DNA from: Pectobacterium colocasium
Lineage (GTDB): Bacteria; Pseudomonadota; Gammaproteobacteria; Enterobacterales; Enterobacteriaceae
Length of the DNA stretch: 64,000 nucleotides
Reading direction: 5' to 3'
Assembly: GCF_020181655.1 (NCBI RefSeq)
Contig: NZ_CP084032.1
Span: forward strand, 1,798,001 to 1,862,000
Shown here: positions 8,298 to 17,140 of the stretch, in pieces
How the letters are laid out: every line of letters begins with the position of its first letter
Numbering within the stretch: position 1 is the first letter of the stretch
The notes under the pieces: model-generated
Told to the model about the DNA's origin: nothing
Seen by the model: only the letters and a program-made list of their open reading frames with translations
The model's database searches: none
Position numbers and translations under genes: made by a program

Positions 8298-9212
8298 CTA
8301 AACGGACGTCGGTGAACCACGTTCAAGCGCCGTTTTTAACGTATCGCCGCTGAATCGATCGGTCATGCCTTCGTCTGAGGCCCACTGTTCAAAGATGGAC
8401 AGAAGCTTATAGGGTTGCCTGATTAATGGTCTGATAGACTCATTGTTTTTACAGGCAAGCCAGAACAATCTGGATAACGGCGTAGATATACGTGTTGAGG
8501 AGGGAGGAGAAGTATCGTTTTTGGCTGGCATGTTAATTAATTTCTCAAGTTCGGCATGTTTGATGACAAAACAGGCATCCTTTGGTAAATCGTGAATCGG
8601 AAAATATTCTCGATGGCTATACTGCCTTGTTTTCTGGTATGGGATTTTTTCAGTAATATGTGATGCAATATTTTTAGGGAGCTTCATTATTTGCTGTTTT
8701 ACTCTTTCGCGATACCTGATTTTCTCAAATATTTGAAAGTGATCGTCGCCGATATTGACAGTAAGACCATAGTTAACGTGACTTTCTCCGATTACGGGTA
8801 GTGGAATACCCAGAGATCTCGCTAATAAACGTTGAACCAGAACGTATTCATAGCCGATAAGCGTTGTATCAATCACTTGTTGTGTGGGGTAAGTATATTT
8901 CCCCTCGGTGGTGACGATTAAGTTTCTGTTATTGATGAAACAGTTTTTTTCGAGAATGCATAGCTGGTTAATCAAATGATTGCCTATAGGCTTAAGTTTT
9001 GCCTTAGCATTTGATGTTTTGATTCTTCGTAAGATGACTGGAGATTGGAAGTAGATCGAAAGGTTGATATCTCCGTATAAGGCATGGCGATAAATATCAG
9101 CTTCTGTTAACGGTGAGCTTCGTATCTGAGTTGCTATCACTATGGCTTCTGGTATCGTAATCCAGTTAAATTTATCACTCGAGGTATTGAAAATCCTATT
9201 TTTCATTATCAT
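8298..9212 (-). CDS. Hypothetical 304-aa island protein
   Basis: A basic, soluble protein. It begins with a region (ITIPEAIVIATQI, YRHALYGDINLSIYF) that recalls short helical adaptor segments of phage and island regulators. A central DFQIF-type strand region follows, and the C-terminus is predicted helical. AAGGAG precedes the ATG. It is divergent from the recombinase trio at 9611 and upstream of AlpA on the same strand. Proteins of this style are frequent in enterobacterial integrative elements, but I know no function. Confidence 0.55.
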   Translation of the reverse strand: MIMKNRIFNTSSDKFNWITIPEAIVIATQIRSSPLTEADIYRHALYGDINLSIYFQSPVILRRIKTSNAKAKLKPIGNHLINQLCILEKNCFINNRNLIVTTEGKYTYPTQQVIDTTLIGYEYVLVQRLLARSLGIPLPVIGESHVNYGLTVNIGDDHFQIFEKIRYRERVKQQIMKLPKNIASHITEKIPYQKTRQYSHREYFPIHDLPKDACFVIKHAELEKLINMPAKNDTSPPSSTRISTPLSRLFWLACKNNESIRPLIRQPYKLLSIFEQWASDEGMTDRFSGDTLKTALERGSPTSV

Positions 9213-9610
9213 GATTCATCTCCTTTATATGAAAATGATATATGCATAGGTGGCTAACGTTTCCTTATGCAGCCATGACGTATAGATAGGATTCTAAAAA
9301 TGAGGAATAGGATTAGTGAGGGGTTATTGTGATAACGGTGATGTTATTAATTGCTTTTCGCTAGCCGTCACAAAATGTTCGAACTGGGGGGTTATTACCA
9401 GATAGGCTAACTTCCTCATATCATTTTTTATGCCATTAAGTACACCTGAGATATTAAATGTAAAAAATATCGTTATTATCTGATTGATTAAAAATAAGTT
9501 TAATTATTATTTTTTGTCATTTTCTTAAGATTTTTTTGTAAATTTATTATTTGTAATTTAATAATATATTGCACCTAGAGTGCTTTTGTAAAATATTTTA
9601 AGGAGAGAAT
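9213..9610. promoter_or_regulatory. Divergent promoter region of the recombinase trio
   Basis: About 400 AT-rich bases between two divergent genes. A good ribosome site (AAGGAGAG) lies just before 9611. No confident inverted terminal repeat was found. If the trio is a transposon, its left end could lie here. Confidence 0.4.
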
Positions 9611-10801
9611 ATGGATCATATTAGAACGAATACATTTATGTTTGATAATGGTGAGCGATATTGCCATGTTATTAACAGTCTGACAGGAGAGCCGCTTTTT
9701 GATCCTAATCTTTATATAACGACAAACGTCAGGAGCAAATCAGTGTCGATTAATACAATGGAGGTGGTTGCCGGAAGTCTGGTATTACTTTATCGATTTT
9801 TTCATATGAGAGAAATAGACATCGTGGATCGGATCACCCGAATGGAATTTTTAAGTTCTTATGAAATTGATGCACTGGCTGATTTCGCTTCGAAAAACTT
9901 CAAAAATAGGGAAAAAACGTCCGGTAGCAGAAGTGTGAAAGCGCCGACAAAGTATTTCAGACTGACGTTTATTTGCCATTACCTTGACTGGCTATACCAT
10001 CATCACTTACCGCATTCGGTAGACGTAAATCTTGACGCCCGGATCACAAGGATGGTGGCTGAACTGAAAAATAAAAGACCTGATTCTGACGGATATCGTG
10101 ACTATATCCCTGAAAAGTCCTTAACGAAGGCGCAGCAAGATATTCTGTTTAACGTAGTCAGCGTCGGGTCTGCATTAAATCCGTTTTCTCCTGAGGTTCA
10201 GACACGGAACAGGCTCATCATTTTATTACTGTTCAGTTACGGGATCAGAGCCGGTGAGCTTTTAAATCTCCGGATCAGTGATATTGATTTTGCCTGTTCC
10301 TCTATTACTATCCAGCGCCGCGCCAATGACAAATCAGATCCAAGGGTTAAGCAGCCGCTTGTCAAAACGCGGGGAAGGGTGCTCCTCTCTGAGGAAGCGG
10401 TCATGTCTGAATTATATAATTACATCCAGCAAGACAGGCTAAAAATAAGAAATGCAAAGAAAAATGATTTTCTTTTTATTACCTATAAGAAAGGGGATAC
10501 AGAGGGAAATCCCCTGTCGATGTCGGCTTACCGGAAAATCATCCATACGATTAGCCAGTGCTCACCGGAGTTGTACGGGGTAACCGGGCATCAACTGAGA
10601 CACACATGGAATGATCACTTTTCTTCCATGTCAGATGCCCATGGTCTTTCTGAGGTGAGAGAAGGGCAATGCAGAGTGTATTGTATGGGCTGGGTGCCGG
10701 GCTCTGAGATGGCGATGATCTACAACAAAAGACATCTTACTAAAAAGGCAAATGAAACCTCACTGGCTGTTCAGCAAGAAATCATCAGGGAGATGTTATG
10801 A
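9611..10801 (+). CDS. Tyrosine recombinase A of a tandem trio
   Basis: 396 residues. The catalytic domain is complete by eye: Arg213 (GIRAGELLNL), a Lys in the beta-hairpin near 235-250, H327-Q-L-R330, Trp361 in the His/Trp position, and nucleophile Tyr371 (MIYNKR). The N-terminal 180 residues form the likely core-binding domain. The stop overlaps the next start as ATGA. Three overlapping tyrosine recombinases are the hallmark of RIT elements, and Tn554-type transposons use two plus a small TnpC. The published gamma-mobile-trio islands are another possible relative. Which class applies needs a profile search. Confidence 0.85.
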   Translation: MDHIRTNTFMFDNGERYCHVINSLTGEPLFDPNLYITTNVRSKSVSINTMEVVAGSLVLLYRFFHMREIDIVDRITRMEFLSSYEIDALADFASKNFKNREKTSGSRSVKAPTKYFRLTFICHYLDWLYHHHLPHSVDVNLDARITRMVAELKNKRPDSDGYRDYIPEKSLTKAQQDILFNVVSVGSALNPFSPEVQTRNRLIILLLFSYGIRAGELLNLRISDIDFACSSITIQRRANDKSDPRVKQPLVKTRGRVLLSEEAVMSELYNYIQQDRLKIRNAKKNDFLFITYKKGDTEGNPLSMSAYRKIIHTISQCSPELYGVTGHQLRHTWNDHFSSMSDAHGLSEVREGQCRVYCMGWVPGSEMAMIYNKRHLTKKANETSLAVQQEIIREML

Positions 10802-12102
10802 ATAAAGTGAAAGAAAACAAACCCTGTTTAATGGCAACACGTTCAGGTTATTCATTTTCTCTCTCCGATACACGGTGGCATCTGGATAAGGATAATACGG
10901 TCAATGTTTATTCTGTATTGCAAACATTAACCCCGTCATTGCATGAGGGGTATCTCAATACACTGGCTTTTTTTTCCTGTAAACGGAGTGCGGGTTATGT
11001 GGTGAAGATCAATAACACCATGAGGCGGTTTATCCGTGAGATGTCCCCTGATTATATTGATGAGTCAGCGATCCTGAATTACAGAGCTTCACCTGCAACG
11101 CCGCTGGCAAGTCTGATTGTGCTGAGATGTTTTCTGATTAAGTGGCATTCCCTGGGCTATGCGGGTATCGATGACAATGCCATTACGCTGTTGAAAGCCA
11201 TGAGAATAAAGGTTAAAGCGCCCGGAGACGTTGTAAAACAGGAAAGCCCTGAAAAGGGCCCCTTAACGGATACGGAGCATAAGGGATTAAATAGGGCGAT
11301 CCACCATGCCGGGAAAAACGGCAGGATCACGCTGTCTGAGTCTGCAATGGCATTGCTGGTCAGCCTGACCGGAAGACGACCCTTGCAAATCACCTCATTA
11401 AAATATCAGGACATAAAAGAAGAGAATAATAGTGATGCTGGCTATTTCATCAACTTCCCCAGGATCAAACAGGGGGGCGGATTCAGGACGACCTTCAGGC
11501 TCCTGAACGTTGATAAATATCTGTTTGATATTGTCAGGCAACAGGCAGAGGCGTCGGTAAGCCGGATTGAGAAGGCTATCGGCAGGGCGCTTCAACCGGC
11601 AGAAAAAGAGGATGTGCCTGTTTTTCTGTGTGAGTCGCAATGTCGTCTGAGCGAAGGTCAGAATATGACGGCGTTACTGGCGTCGGACAGACTTCATGCT
11701 TCCCGAAACGGGGTTAATGATGCACTGATCAACGTGGTTAATACCGAGCAGGTCATCTCTGAAAGAACCGGTGAAATCATGAAAATAAGTCCCCAACGAC
11801 TCCGTTATACCCTTGGCACCAGGATGGCGCGTGACGGGTATGATGTGCAATACATTGCAGAGTTGTTAGATCACTCTTCCACGGCCTGTGCCGGGATTTA
11901 TGTTGAAAATTTACCGGATAGTGTCGTCAGGATTAACGATGCTGTTTCTGACAAATTATCCTTTATTGCCGATGTTTTTCTTGGGAAAGAAAAGCCGAAA
12001 GTAAAAAGCTGTTCATCCTGTGCGACAGCCATTCCGTGTCATCAGTGCCTTTATTTCAGACCTTTCACTCACCAGAATAATGACGAGGTGGCGCATGGGT
12101 AA
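10798..12102 (+). CDS. Tyrosine recombinase B of a tandem trio
   Basis: 434 residues. Catalytic signature: TGRRPLQI (first Arg), PQRLRYTLG (the His of HxxR replaced by Gln), LLDHSS (His) and AGIYVE (Tyr). The C-terminus carries CSSCATAIPCHQC, a likely zinc-binding Cys cluster, as seen in some large recombinases of Tn554 and RIT type. It starts inside the stop of recombinase A and ends eight bases into recombinase C, so the three are translationally coupled. The Gln substitution is tolerated in several known family members. Confidence 0.8.
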   Translation: MNKVKENKPCLMATRSGYSFSLSDTRWHLDKDNTVNVYSVLQTLTPSLHEGYLNTLAFFSCKRSAGYVVKINNTMRRFIREMSPDYIDESAILNYRASPATPLASLIVLRCFLIKWHSLGYAGIDDNAITLLKAMRIKVKAPGDVVKQESPEKGPLTDTEHKGLNRAIHHAGKNGRITLSESAMALLVSLTGRRPLQITSLKYQDIKEENNSDAGYFINFPRIKQGGGFRTTFRLLNVDKYLFDIVRQQAEASVSRIEKAIGRALQPAEKEDVPVFLCESQCRLSEGQNMTALLASDRLHASRNGVNDALINVVNTEQVISERTGEIMKISPQRLRYTLGTRMARDGYDVQYIAELLDHSSTACAGIYVENLPDSVVRINDAVSDKLSFIADVFLGKEKPKVKSCSSCATAIPCHQCLYFRPFTHQNNDEVAHG

Positions 12103-13774
12103 CGTGACCGTATTCAAATCTCAGGCCGGGTTGAGTGCGGAAAAGAATACCGGTGATTTTATTGTTTTTTGCCGGGATAAGCTGACCGTATTTGGTGCGG
12201 ATTTAAACTGGCATTCACCTGTCTGGAAAGGTATTGCAACGTTTTGCAAGCTGGGGACGGGGAGAGGCGCAGTCAGCAATGAATGTGCCATGGACAGCGA
12301 TTTCATTTCTTTTGCCAAAAGCTATATCCGTTACCAGCAGGCGTTACGCCCGGTCAAACGTCACGGTGCGGCACTCATGGCACTGAGGTGTCTGGAAAAA
12401 GCGCTGTTGCAGGTTTGCCGGAATGCCCATATCTATAACACGTCGGTTCTGGTGCTGGATGAAGCGATGCAGACCGCCAGACAGTATTATAAAGATAATG
12501 TGTTATACCAGTGTGGCACACAGCTTGAAAAACTGGCGCAGTTTCTTACGACCCACGGCTTCGTTACCTGTGGTTTTTTTCGCTGGTGCAATCCGGCTAA
12601 ACCCGATTTCAAAAATCATTATCTGCCTGAGAAAGAAGATCCGGACAGAAAGCATAAATTACCGGACGAACGGGCTTTACTCGCTATCGCTGAAATTTTT
12701 TCACGACCGGATGATGAACTCAGTGAGCGGGATTTGTTTACCACCTCGGTCTTTGCCCTGCTGATGTGCTCACCAAACCGTATTTCAGAAATTCTGGCAT
12801 TACCGGCAGACTGTGAGATCACCCGGAAAGATAAAAATGGCGTGGAGCGTTACGGGCTTCGCTTTCATGCCGTCAAGGGCTATGGGGCCACTATCAAGTG
12901 GGTGCCTGATGTTATGGTGCCGGTTGCCAGAAAAGCGGTCAGCCGGTTACGCCTTCTGTCGGAAAACGCCCGTTCAATAGCGAAACGGGCAGAAAATCAA
13001 ACATGTTCAGCAAAACCTGAGACTGCTGCACGCTCTGTAAACGAGAAGGTGATGCCGTGTCTGCCTGCGGATTTTCCCTGGTTTGATAAAGAAAAGTCTG
13101 TGCGATATAGCAATGCGCTGTGTCTGCTGAACAAATATCAGGGCTGTGAGAAAAGGGAGACGCGGGACGTTCAGATTTGCAGGCCAGCGTATCATTTCTT
13201 TGCCTCTGATATTGCAAAGACGAGACCTTCCGGCACGGTGAAGAATATCTTTGCACGTCATGGTTATATCGATGATGAGGGGAACCCCTTATTTCTGCGC
13301 TCCCATCAGCCGAGGCACCTTCTCAACACGCTGGCGCATCAGGGGGAACTTTCAGAAATGGAGATCGCCAAATGGTCAGGCAGAGTCAGTGTCATGCAGA
13401 ACCGTGCCTATAATCATGTCTCTCAGGAAGAGATGCACGAGAAAATCAAAGCGCTGAAGCTGGGGGCTCATGGTTACGCTCTGCCTGTCAGTATTCCGGT
13501 TATCACAGAAGAGCCGGATCACGGTGCGGTTCACGTCACGCCCTACGGTTATTGTGTTCATGACTACCTGATGCTCCCCTGCAAGAAATTAGCCAGCACG
13601 TTGTATTACGGCTGGGCAGGGGGAATGAACGGGCATGAGCCTGTCAAAAAAATCCGTCAGCACCTTCGGATGGCGAAAAAGGCAGTGAAAGGCGCGTATT
13701 TTGGTGCGGATAAATGGGTGGCTCACCACGAAGCCGTATTGTCTGTTTTAGAGAAAATGCAGAGTAAAAAATAA
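12095..13774 (+). CDS. Tyrosine recombinase C of a tandem trio
   Basis: 559 residues from the ATG at 12095, chosen over the frame opening at 12020 because GAGG sits five bases upstream and the overlap with gene B is then eight bases. Catalytic residues: SPNRISEIL (Arg), VKGYGA (Lys), HQPRH (HxxR), KWSGR (Trp) and RAYNHV (Tyr). It is long for the superfamily, like Tn554 TnpB (about 630 residues). The extra length lies in the N-terminal 170 residues and in an insertion near residues 290-350. All three proteins look catalytically competent. Confidence 0.8.
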   Translation: MGNVTVFKSQAGLSAEKNTGDFIVFCRDKLTVFGADLNWHSPVWKGIATFCKLGTGRGAVSNECAMDSDFISFAKSYIRYQQALRPVKRHGAALMALRCLEKALLQVCRNAHIYNTSVLVLDEAMQTARQYYKDNVLYQCGTQLEKLAQFLTTHGFVTCGFFRWCNPAKPDFKNHYLPEKEDPDRKHKLPDERALLAIAEIFSRPDDELSERDLFTTSVFALLMCSPNRISEILALPADCEITRKDKNGVERYGLRFHAVKGYGATIKWVPDVMVPVARKAVSRLRLLSENARSIAKRAENQTCSAKPETAARSVNEKVMPCLPADFPWFDKEKSVRYSNALCLLNKYQGCEKRETRDVQICRPAYHFFASDIAKTRPSGTVKNIFARHGYIDDEGNPLFLRSHQPRHLLNTLAHQGELSEMEIAKWSGRVSVMQNRAYNHVSQEEMHEKIKALKLGAHGYALPVSIPVITEEPDHGAVHVTPYGYCVHDYLMLPCKKLASTLYYGWAGGMNGHEPVKKIRQHLRMAKKAVKGAYFGADKWVAHHEAVLSVLEKMQSKK

Positions 13775-13809
13775 AAATATCTTATAAAAATTAATCATCA
13801 GGAGGCCGT

Positions 13810-14199
13810 ATGGCAAAACATTTAACATCATCAGATATCACAGTCATTAAAAAAACGCTTCAGGGCTGGCAAGGAAAATTAACATGGGAAGCGCTTTGTA
13901 TCGAAGTTGAAAAATTTATCGGAAAGAAACCCAGTCGTCAGTCATTGAGTATGCATGAAGATATCGTGGCTGCCTATTTAATGAAAAAGAAAATGATACA
14001 GACAAGCCGCGTTGAACCAAAGAAACCCGCCAGCCTGAAAATTGCGGCGCAGAGAATACGACATATTGAAAACAAGATGGCAATGCTTGAGCAGCAAAAC
14101 AACCGTTATAAAGAGCAGTTTTCCCTGTGGCAGTATAACGCCAATAAATATGGGATGAAATCGCACCAACTTAATGAACCGTTACCTGAAAAAAAGTGA
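13810..14199 (+). CDS. TnpC-like accessory protein
   Basis: 129 residues, highly basic. An N-terminal helical domain (LQGWQGKLTWEALCIEVE at about 17-34, then KKPSRQSLSMHEDI) is followed by a coiled coil at about 80-105 (HIENKMAMLEQQNNRYKEQF). Size, position after large recombinases and coiled-coil content match TnpC of Tn554-type elements (about 125 residues), which assists insertion orientation and frequency. It begins 35 bases after recombinase C with AGGAGG at 13800-13805. Confidence 0.65.
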   Translation: MAKHLTSSDITVIKKTLQGWQGKLTWEALCIEVEKFIGKKPSRQSLSMHEDIVAAYLMKKKMIQTSRVEPKKPASLKIAAQRIRHIENKMAMLEQQNNRYKEQFSLWQYNANKYGMKSHQLNEPLPEKK

Positions 14200-14323
14200 C
14201 TGTAAACGAAAACAGGTGGCGTAAATATATTTTTACGAATTGCTTGATTTTTAATTTAATGGTGATATTGGTATGTTGTCAGGACGACAATTAATAATAA
14301 TTTAAATGCAAGGATGCATAGTT

Positions 14324-14734
14324 ATGAAAAAAATAAATATGAGTTTAATGGAAAGGTATCTGCTGTTGCTGGACAGGTTTGTTGATAAGCTCGATGAATC
14401 GGGCTTTTCAGAAGCGGAAATCACCGAGCAGTCTTATCTTTTTTGTGCCGGATTTTATATTAAATACCAGCAGGACATAGAAAATCTGACGTTTTCAAAC
14501 CGAGAAGTGGTGCTGAGCTTTTTACTTCTCTCTTACTATTCTCATATCGAAAAAATCAGTGATGATTTGATTGATAAACCCCGTCTGAATAAAGTCTTTC
14601 TTTCTATCATCAGCTTCATCATCAACAACGGTGGAAGAACAGAAAGAATCTATGTGCATGAGAAAAAGAAGTATGACGCCAACAAGCTGATAAGAGCCTC
14701 AACGAGCGTCAGGAAGAGTGGTTGTCGATTGTGA
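14324..14734 (+). CDS. Hypothetical 136-aa protein after the recombinase trio
   Basis: Start at 14324 with AAGGA upstream. The protein is helical and Leu/Tyr/Phe-rich, with no membrane segment strong enough to call, and has a basic C-terminus. It could be the fifth gene of the mobile unit or the first cargo gene. No family recognised. Confidence 0.5.
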   Translation: MKKINMSLMERYLLLLDRFVDKLDESGFSEAEITEQSYLFCAGFYIKYQQDIENLTFSNREVVLSFLLLSYYSHIEKISDDLIDKPRLNKVFLSIISFIINNGGRTERIYVHEKKKYDANKLIRASTSVRKSGCRL

Positions 14735-15163
14735 TGACATGTGTTAGCTAAGACCCGATCTGGCACAGTTGCTGCGCAGAGCTAAGCGTAATCTGACGGG
14801 CAGCTCTGTGCCAAGAGCGGACTTTGGGGGAAATTTAGAATAATATCCTAACTAAAAGTGTTTAATACTAAATTTTAGCCTTAGTAACTCAATAAAAACA
14901 TTGCAATATCTTTAATGAATACTATTACCGTTATTAGGTCAAAGCGGCCCTACACTTACCTTTCGATTTTCGATTTTCGATTTTTGATTTGAAGTTCTTC
15001 CCGCCGTATAACGTTCAATTCTCCATACGATTTGTCAGTACAGATCCTGATTTAGTTTTTTCGTATCTCAGTACGTTAAGGGACTGTAAATAAAAGTTAC
15101 CTAGCAGACCTGGAGACCTTTCATCCAACCTGCTACCAATCAATCATTGAAATGAGGCTATTT
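14735..15163. other. Intergenic region with dispersed repeat and short tandem repeat
   Basis: Holds CTGTGCCAAGAGCGGACTTT (14806-14825), another AAAGCGGCC-type fragment at 14941, and three to four tandem copies of TTTCGAT near 14960-14985. No gene seen. It may mark the right end of the recombinase-trio element. Confidence 0.45.
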
Positions 15164-15940
15164 TCAGTTTTGGTGAGGTGGAATGATTATTGCTTTAGAG
15201 TTTAATAGGATACTTCTGTCACTTTCTTCGTGTCTCGACGTAAAACCTCCTATTTTTGCCTCCAAGAAATCAAACCAATTACGTCCCAGATTATCTATAA
15301 AATCAACAAATGAATCATCAGTTCGATCACTGTAGCTTGGTGCCCAAATTAATTGAGGTTCATTTGAACCATCGAGTTCTACATAGCGATTGATGGTCAT
15401 GTATAAAAAACAATCTATTGAGGAATAGGAATGAGTTAATGCATCACAAGCTAAGGCTTGAACTAAAAAAGGTGAAATACCAGTAAAACCATCATTGACA
15501 AAAAACAATACCCCTTTTGCATTAGGGACATGAAAATGTTTTTTTGTTTCTTTAATTTGATTGTTTGCTTTCTTTAAAATCCTGGTAATCCCCGGCCGAG
15601 CCAGCCTTATAAATTCAATCTTAAACCAATCTGGATAATCATCCTTCCCTCCCATAAGAGAAGGTTTCCAATTTGGGCGTTCATTTAATAATCTCCCCAT
15701 CATTTCGGAAAATTTTATTTTTGCACTTTCTTGGTTAAGGAATTCAGTCTCGATTTCCTTTAACTCCCCGATTATATTATTATTTTTGAATGAATAATCA
15801 GCATTTTCAAATGATGGGTTTCCAGGTAATATTTCAGAAACAACACACCCCCCATACTTTCGGACAAACGAATGAAATGTTTTTTCCACAGGCAACGGGG
15901 AATGAGGTCCAATGTCCCAAAATTTTTCAGAATTACTCAT
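15164..15940 (-). CDS. Putative PD-(D/E)xK nuclease
   Basis: 258 residues. D48 (NADY), then a short strand with E59-L-K61 (IIGELKEIE), matches the catalytic core of PD-(D/E)xK nucleases; the helix before it could supply a further acid. Further on, a FFVNDGF strand and FLYMTINRYVE continue the alpha/beta pattern. It is a single gene with GAGG before the ATG, between intergenic repeats, consistent with island cargo. A DNA-cleaving defence effector is plausible, but no partner gene adjoins it. Family unrecognised. Confidence 0.55.
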   Translation of the reverse strand: MSNSEKFWDIGPHSPLPVEKTFHSFVRKYGGCVVSEILPGNPSFENADYSFKNNNIIGELKEIETEFLNQESAKIKFSEMMGRLLNERPNWKPSLMGGKDDYPDWFKIEFIRLARPGITRILKKANNQIKETKKHFHVPNAKGVLFFVNDGFTGISPFLVQALACDALTHSYSSIDCFLYMTINRYVELDGSNEPQLIWAPSYSDRTDDSFVDFIDNLGRNWFDFLEAKIGGFTSRHEESDRSILLNSKAIIIPPHQN

Positions 15941-16366
15941 ATCAACCTCATAATTAAATTCACCTAATACATAACAAAGTAAATCAACCTAAATTCACAT
16001 TACTAAATAGTATTAAAATCTGTGTAATTGAGCCTTAATATAGCCTCTCACCGGATCGTGGTTATGTCAATAAGTATTAATATTTTGATTTCAGCGTCCA
16101 CTATACTAAAAACCTACACTGGGATTTGTAGGTATTGATTGAAATACATACAAAAGAAGTGCCTTTTCTGGGGGCCATCTAAAGGCCGCTGTTCGCTCAA
16201 AGTGGACCTTATGATCTTACTTTCTGTCCGCTCCTGGCACTGAGCGGATTGTCAGATTAGGGTGCCATCGCTGTGTCAGGAAGAGTGGTGGTAGGATGTG
16301 ATGAAAAGCCCGTAGCGGTGAAACTACGGGCTGATGCTTTCCCTGATGCTGCTTATGACTTATAGG
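15941..16366. other. Intergenic region with palindromic repeat and terminator
   Basis: Contains the palindrome TCCGCTC...GAGCGGA at 16227-16248 (dispersed repeat family) and the terminator at 16307-16332. No gene seen. Confidence 0.5.
16307..16332 (-). terminator. Terminator of the lipoprotein cluster
   Basis: AGCCCGTAG pairs with CTACGGGCT across eight bases and is followed on the minus strand by TTTT. It ends the minus-strand cluster 17944-16367. Confidence 0.75.
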
Positions 16367-16693
16367 TTATTTCGACGGCGAGACTTTCCACTTGCCTTCA
16401 AATTTAAAGAACTTGAGCTCCATGGTTGATGTTCTTTCACCCAAAAACGGGATCTTGGCATTGTATTCGAGTGTGCATTTGTAACCGCCGTCACTGTCTT
16501 TCTCTTTGCATGCAATTTTCTTGGCTGAATTGAAAACGACTCTTGCTGATTCGGACGGTGCTCCTTTGTTCATCTCTTCAGTAAAAGACTGCATTGCCTT
16601 AGATACGTCAGCATCTGACGGTTCGCTGTCACAGCCGGTGAGAAAAAAGGACAGCACCAGTAATAAACCTAAGGATAGTTTTTTATTCATCAT
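16367..16693 (-). CDS. Small lipoprotein
   Basis: 108 residues with a typical lipoprotein signal: Met-Lys start, hydrophobic core (LGLLLVLSFFL) and lipobox LTGC with Cys21, followed by DSEP. Asp at +2 after the Cys predicts retention in the inner membrane under the Lol rule. The mature part (about 87 residues) has two Cys (ACKEK, YKCTL) that could form a disulfide and ends FEGKWKVSPSK, a beta-rich NTF2-like or DUF4878-like flavour. Same-strand neighbours are a second lipoprotein and a membrane protein; the whole set sits near the MOBP relaxase. Confidence 0.7.
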   Translation of the reverse strand: MMNKKLSLGLLLVLSFFLTGCDSEPSDADVSKAMQSFTEEMNKGAPSESARVVFNSAKKIACKEKDSDGGYKCTLEYNAKIPFLGERTSTMELKFFKFEGKWKVSPSK

Positions 16694-16729
16694 TGCTCTC
16701 GTTCTGATTATTGCTGAACTTAAAAGGAT

Positions 16730-17104
16730 TTAAAAGGCACCACGTTTCATTTCACTAGCATTGGCAGTGAATTCATACGAACTGACTTTTTCACCTTTAA
16801 ATGTAATGAGAATTGATTTTTCTTCAATATCCGTTCCACCAGTCAGTATTCCGACAATCGGAATATATGATGTTGGTTTACTGCGATAGTTATGCATAGA
16901 ATAAGACCATTTCTCCTCATCATCTGAGGTGATACGTTTATCCGGCTCACCAAAGGCGGTTAATACTTCTGACTTGGTGGTTTTTCCTTTTACAATTTTA
17001 GCTTTTACGTCTTCCTGCGTTACATTTTTCAGAGTCTGATTACCGAAGGAATAACATCCAGAGAGAGTGAGTGATACCAATGTTACGATGATAAATTTTT
17101 TCAT
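16730..17104 (-). CDS. BamE/SmpA-like lipoprotein
   Basis: 124 residues. Signal with lipobox LSGC (Cys17), then VKAKIVKGKTTKSEVLTAFG and EPDKRI, the typical start of the BamE/SmpA fold found in the outer-membrane assembly lipoprotein and in many plasmid lipoproteins. The rest is a beta-strand region (KWSYSMH, SILITFKG). Tyr follows the lipid Cys, so outer-membrane sorting is expected. It is not the housekeeping bamE, judging by context; a role in a conjugation or exclusion cluster is inferred. Confidence 0.7.
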   Translation of the reverse strand: MKKFIIVTLVSLTLSGCYSFGNQTLKNVTQEDVKAKIVKGKTTKSEVLTAFGEPDKRITSDDEEKWSYSMHNYRSKPTSYIPIVGILTGGTDIEEKSILITFKGEKVSSYEFTANASEMKRGAF

Positions 17105-17140
17105 TAATTTAAACCTTTAAGGATTTACTATTATTAGGTC

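Noticed and set aside
14960..14990. TTTCGAT tandem copies as possible CRISPR or iterons
   Set aside because: Seven-base unit without spacers, only three to four copies; simple slippage repeat.
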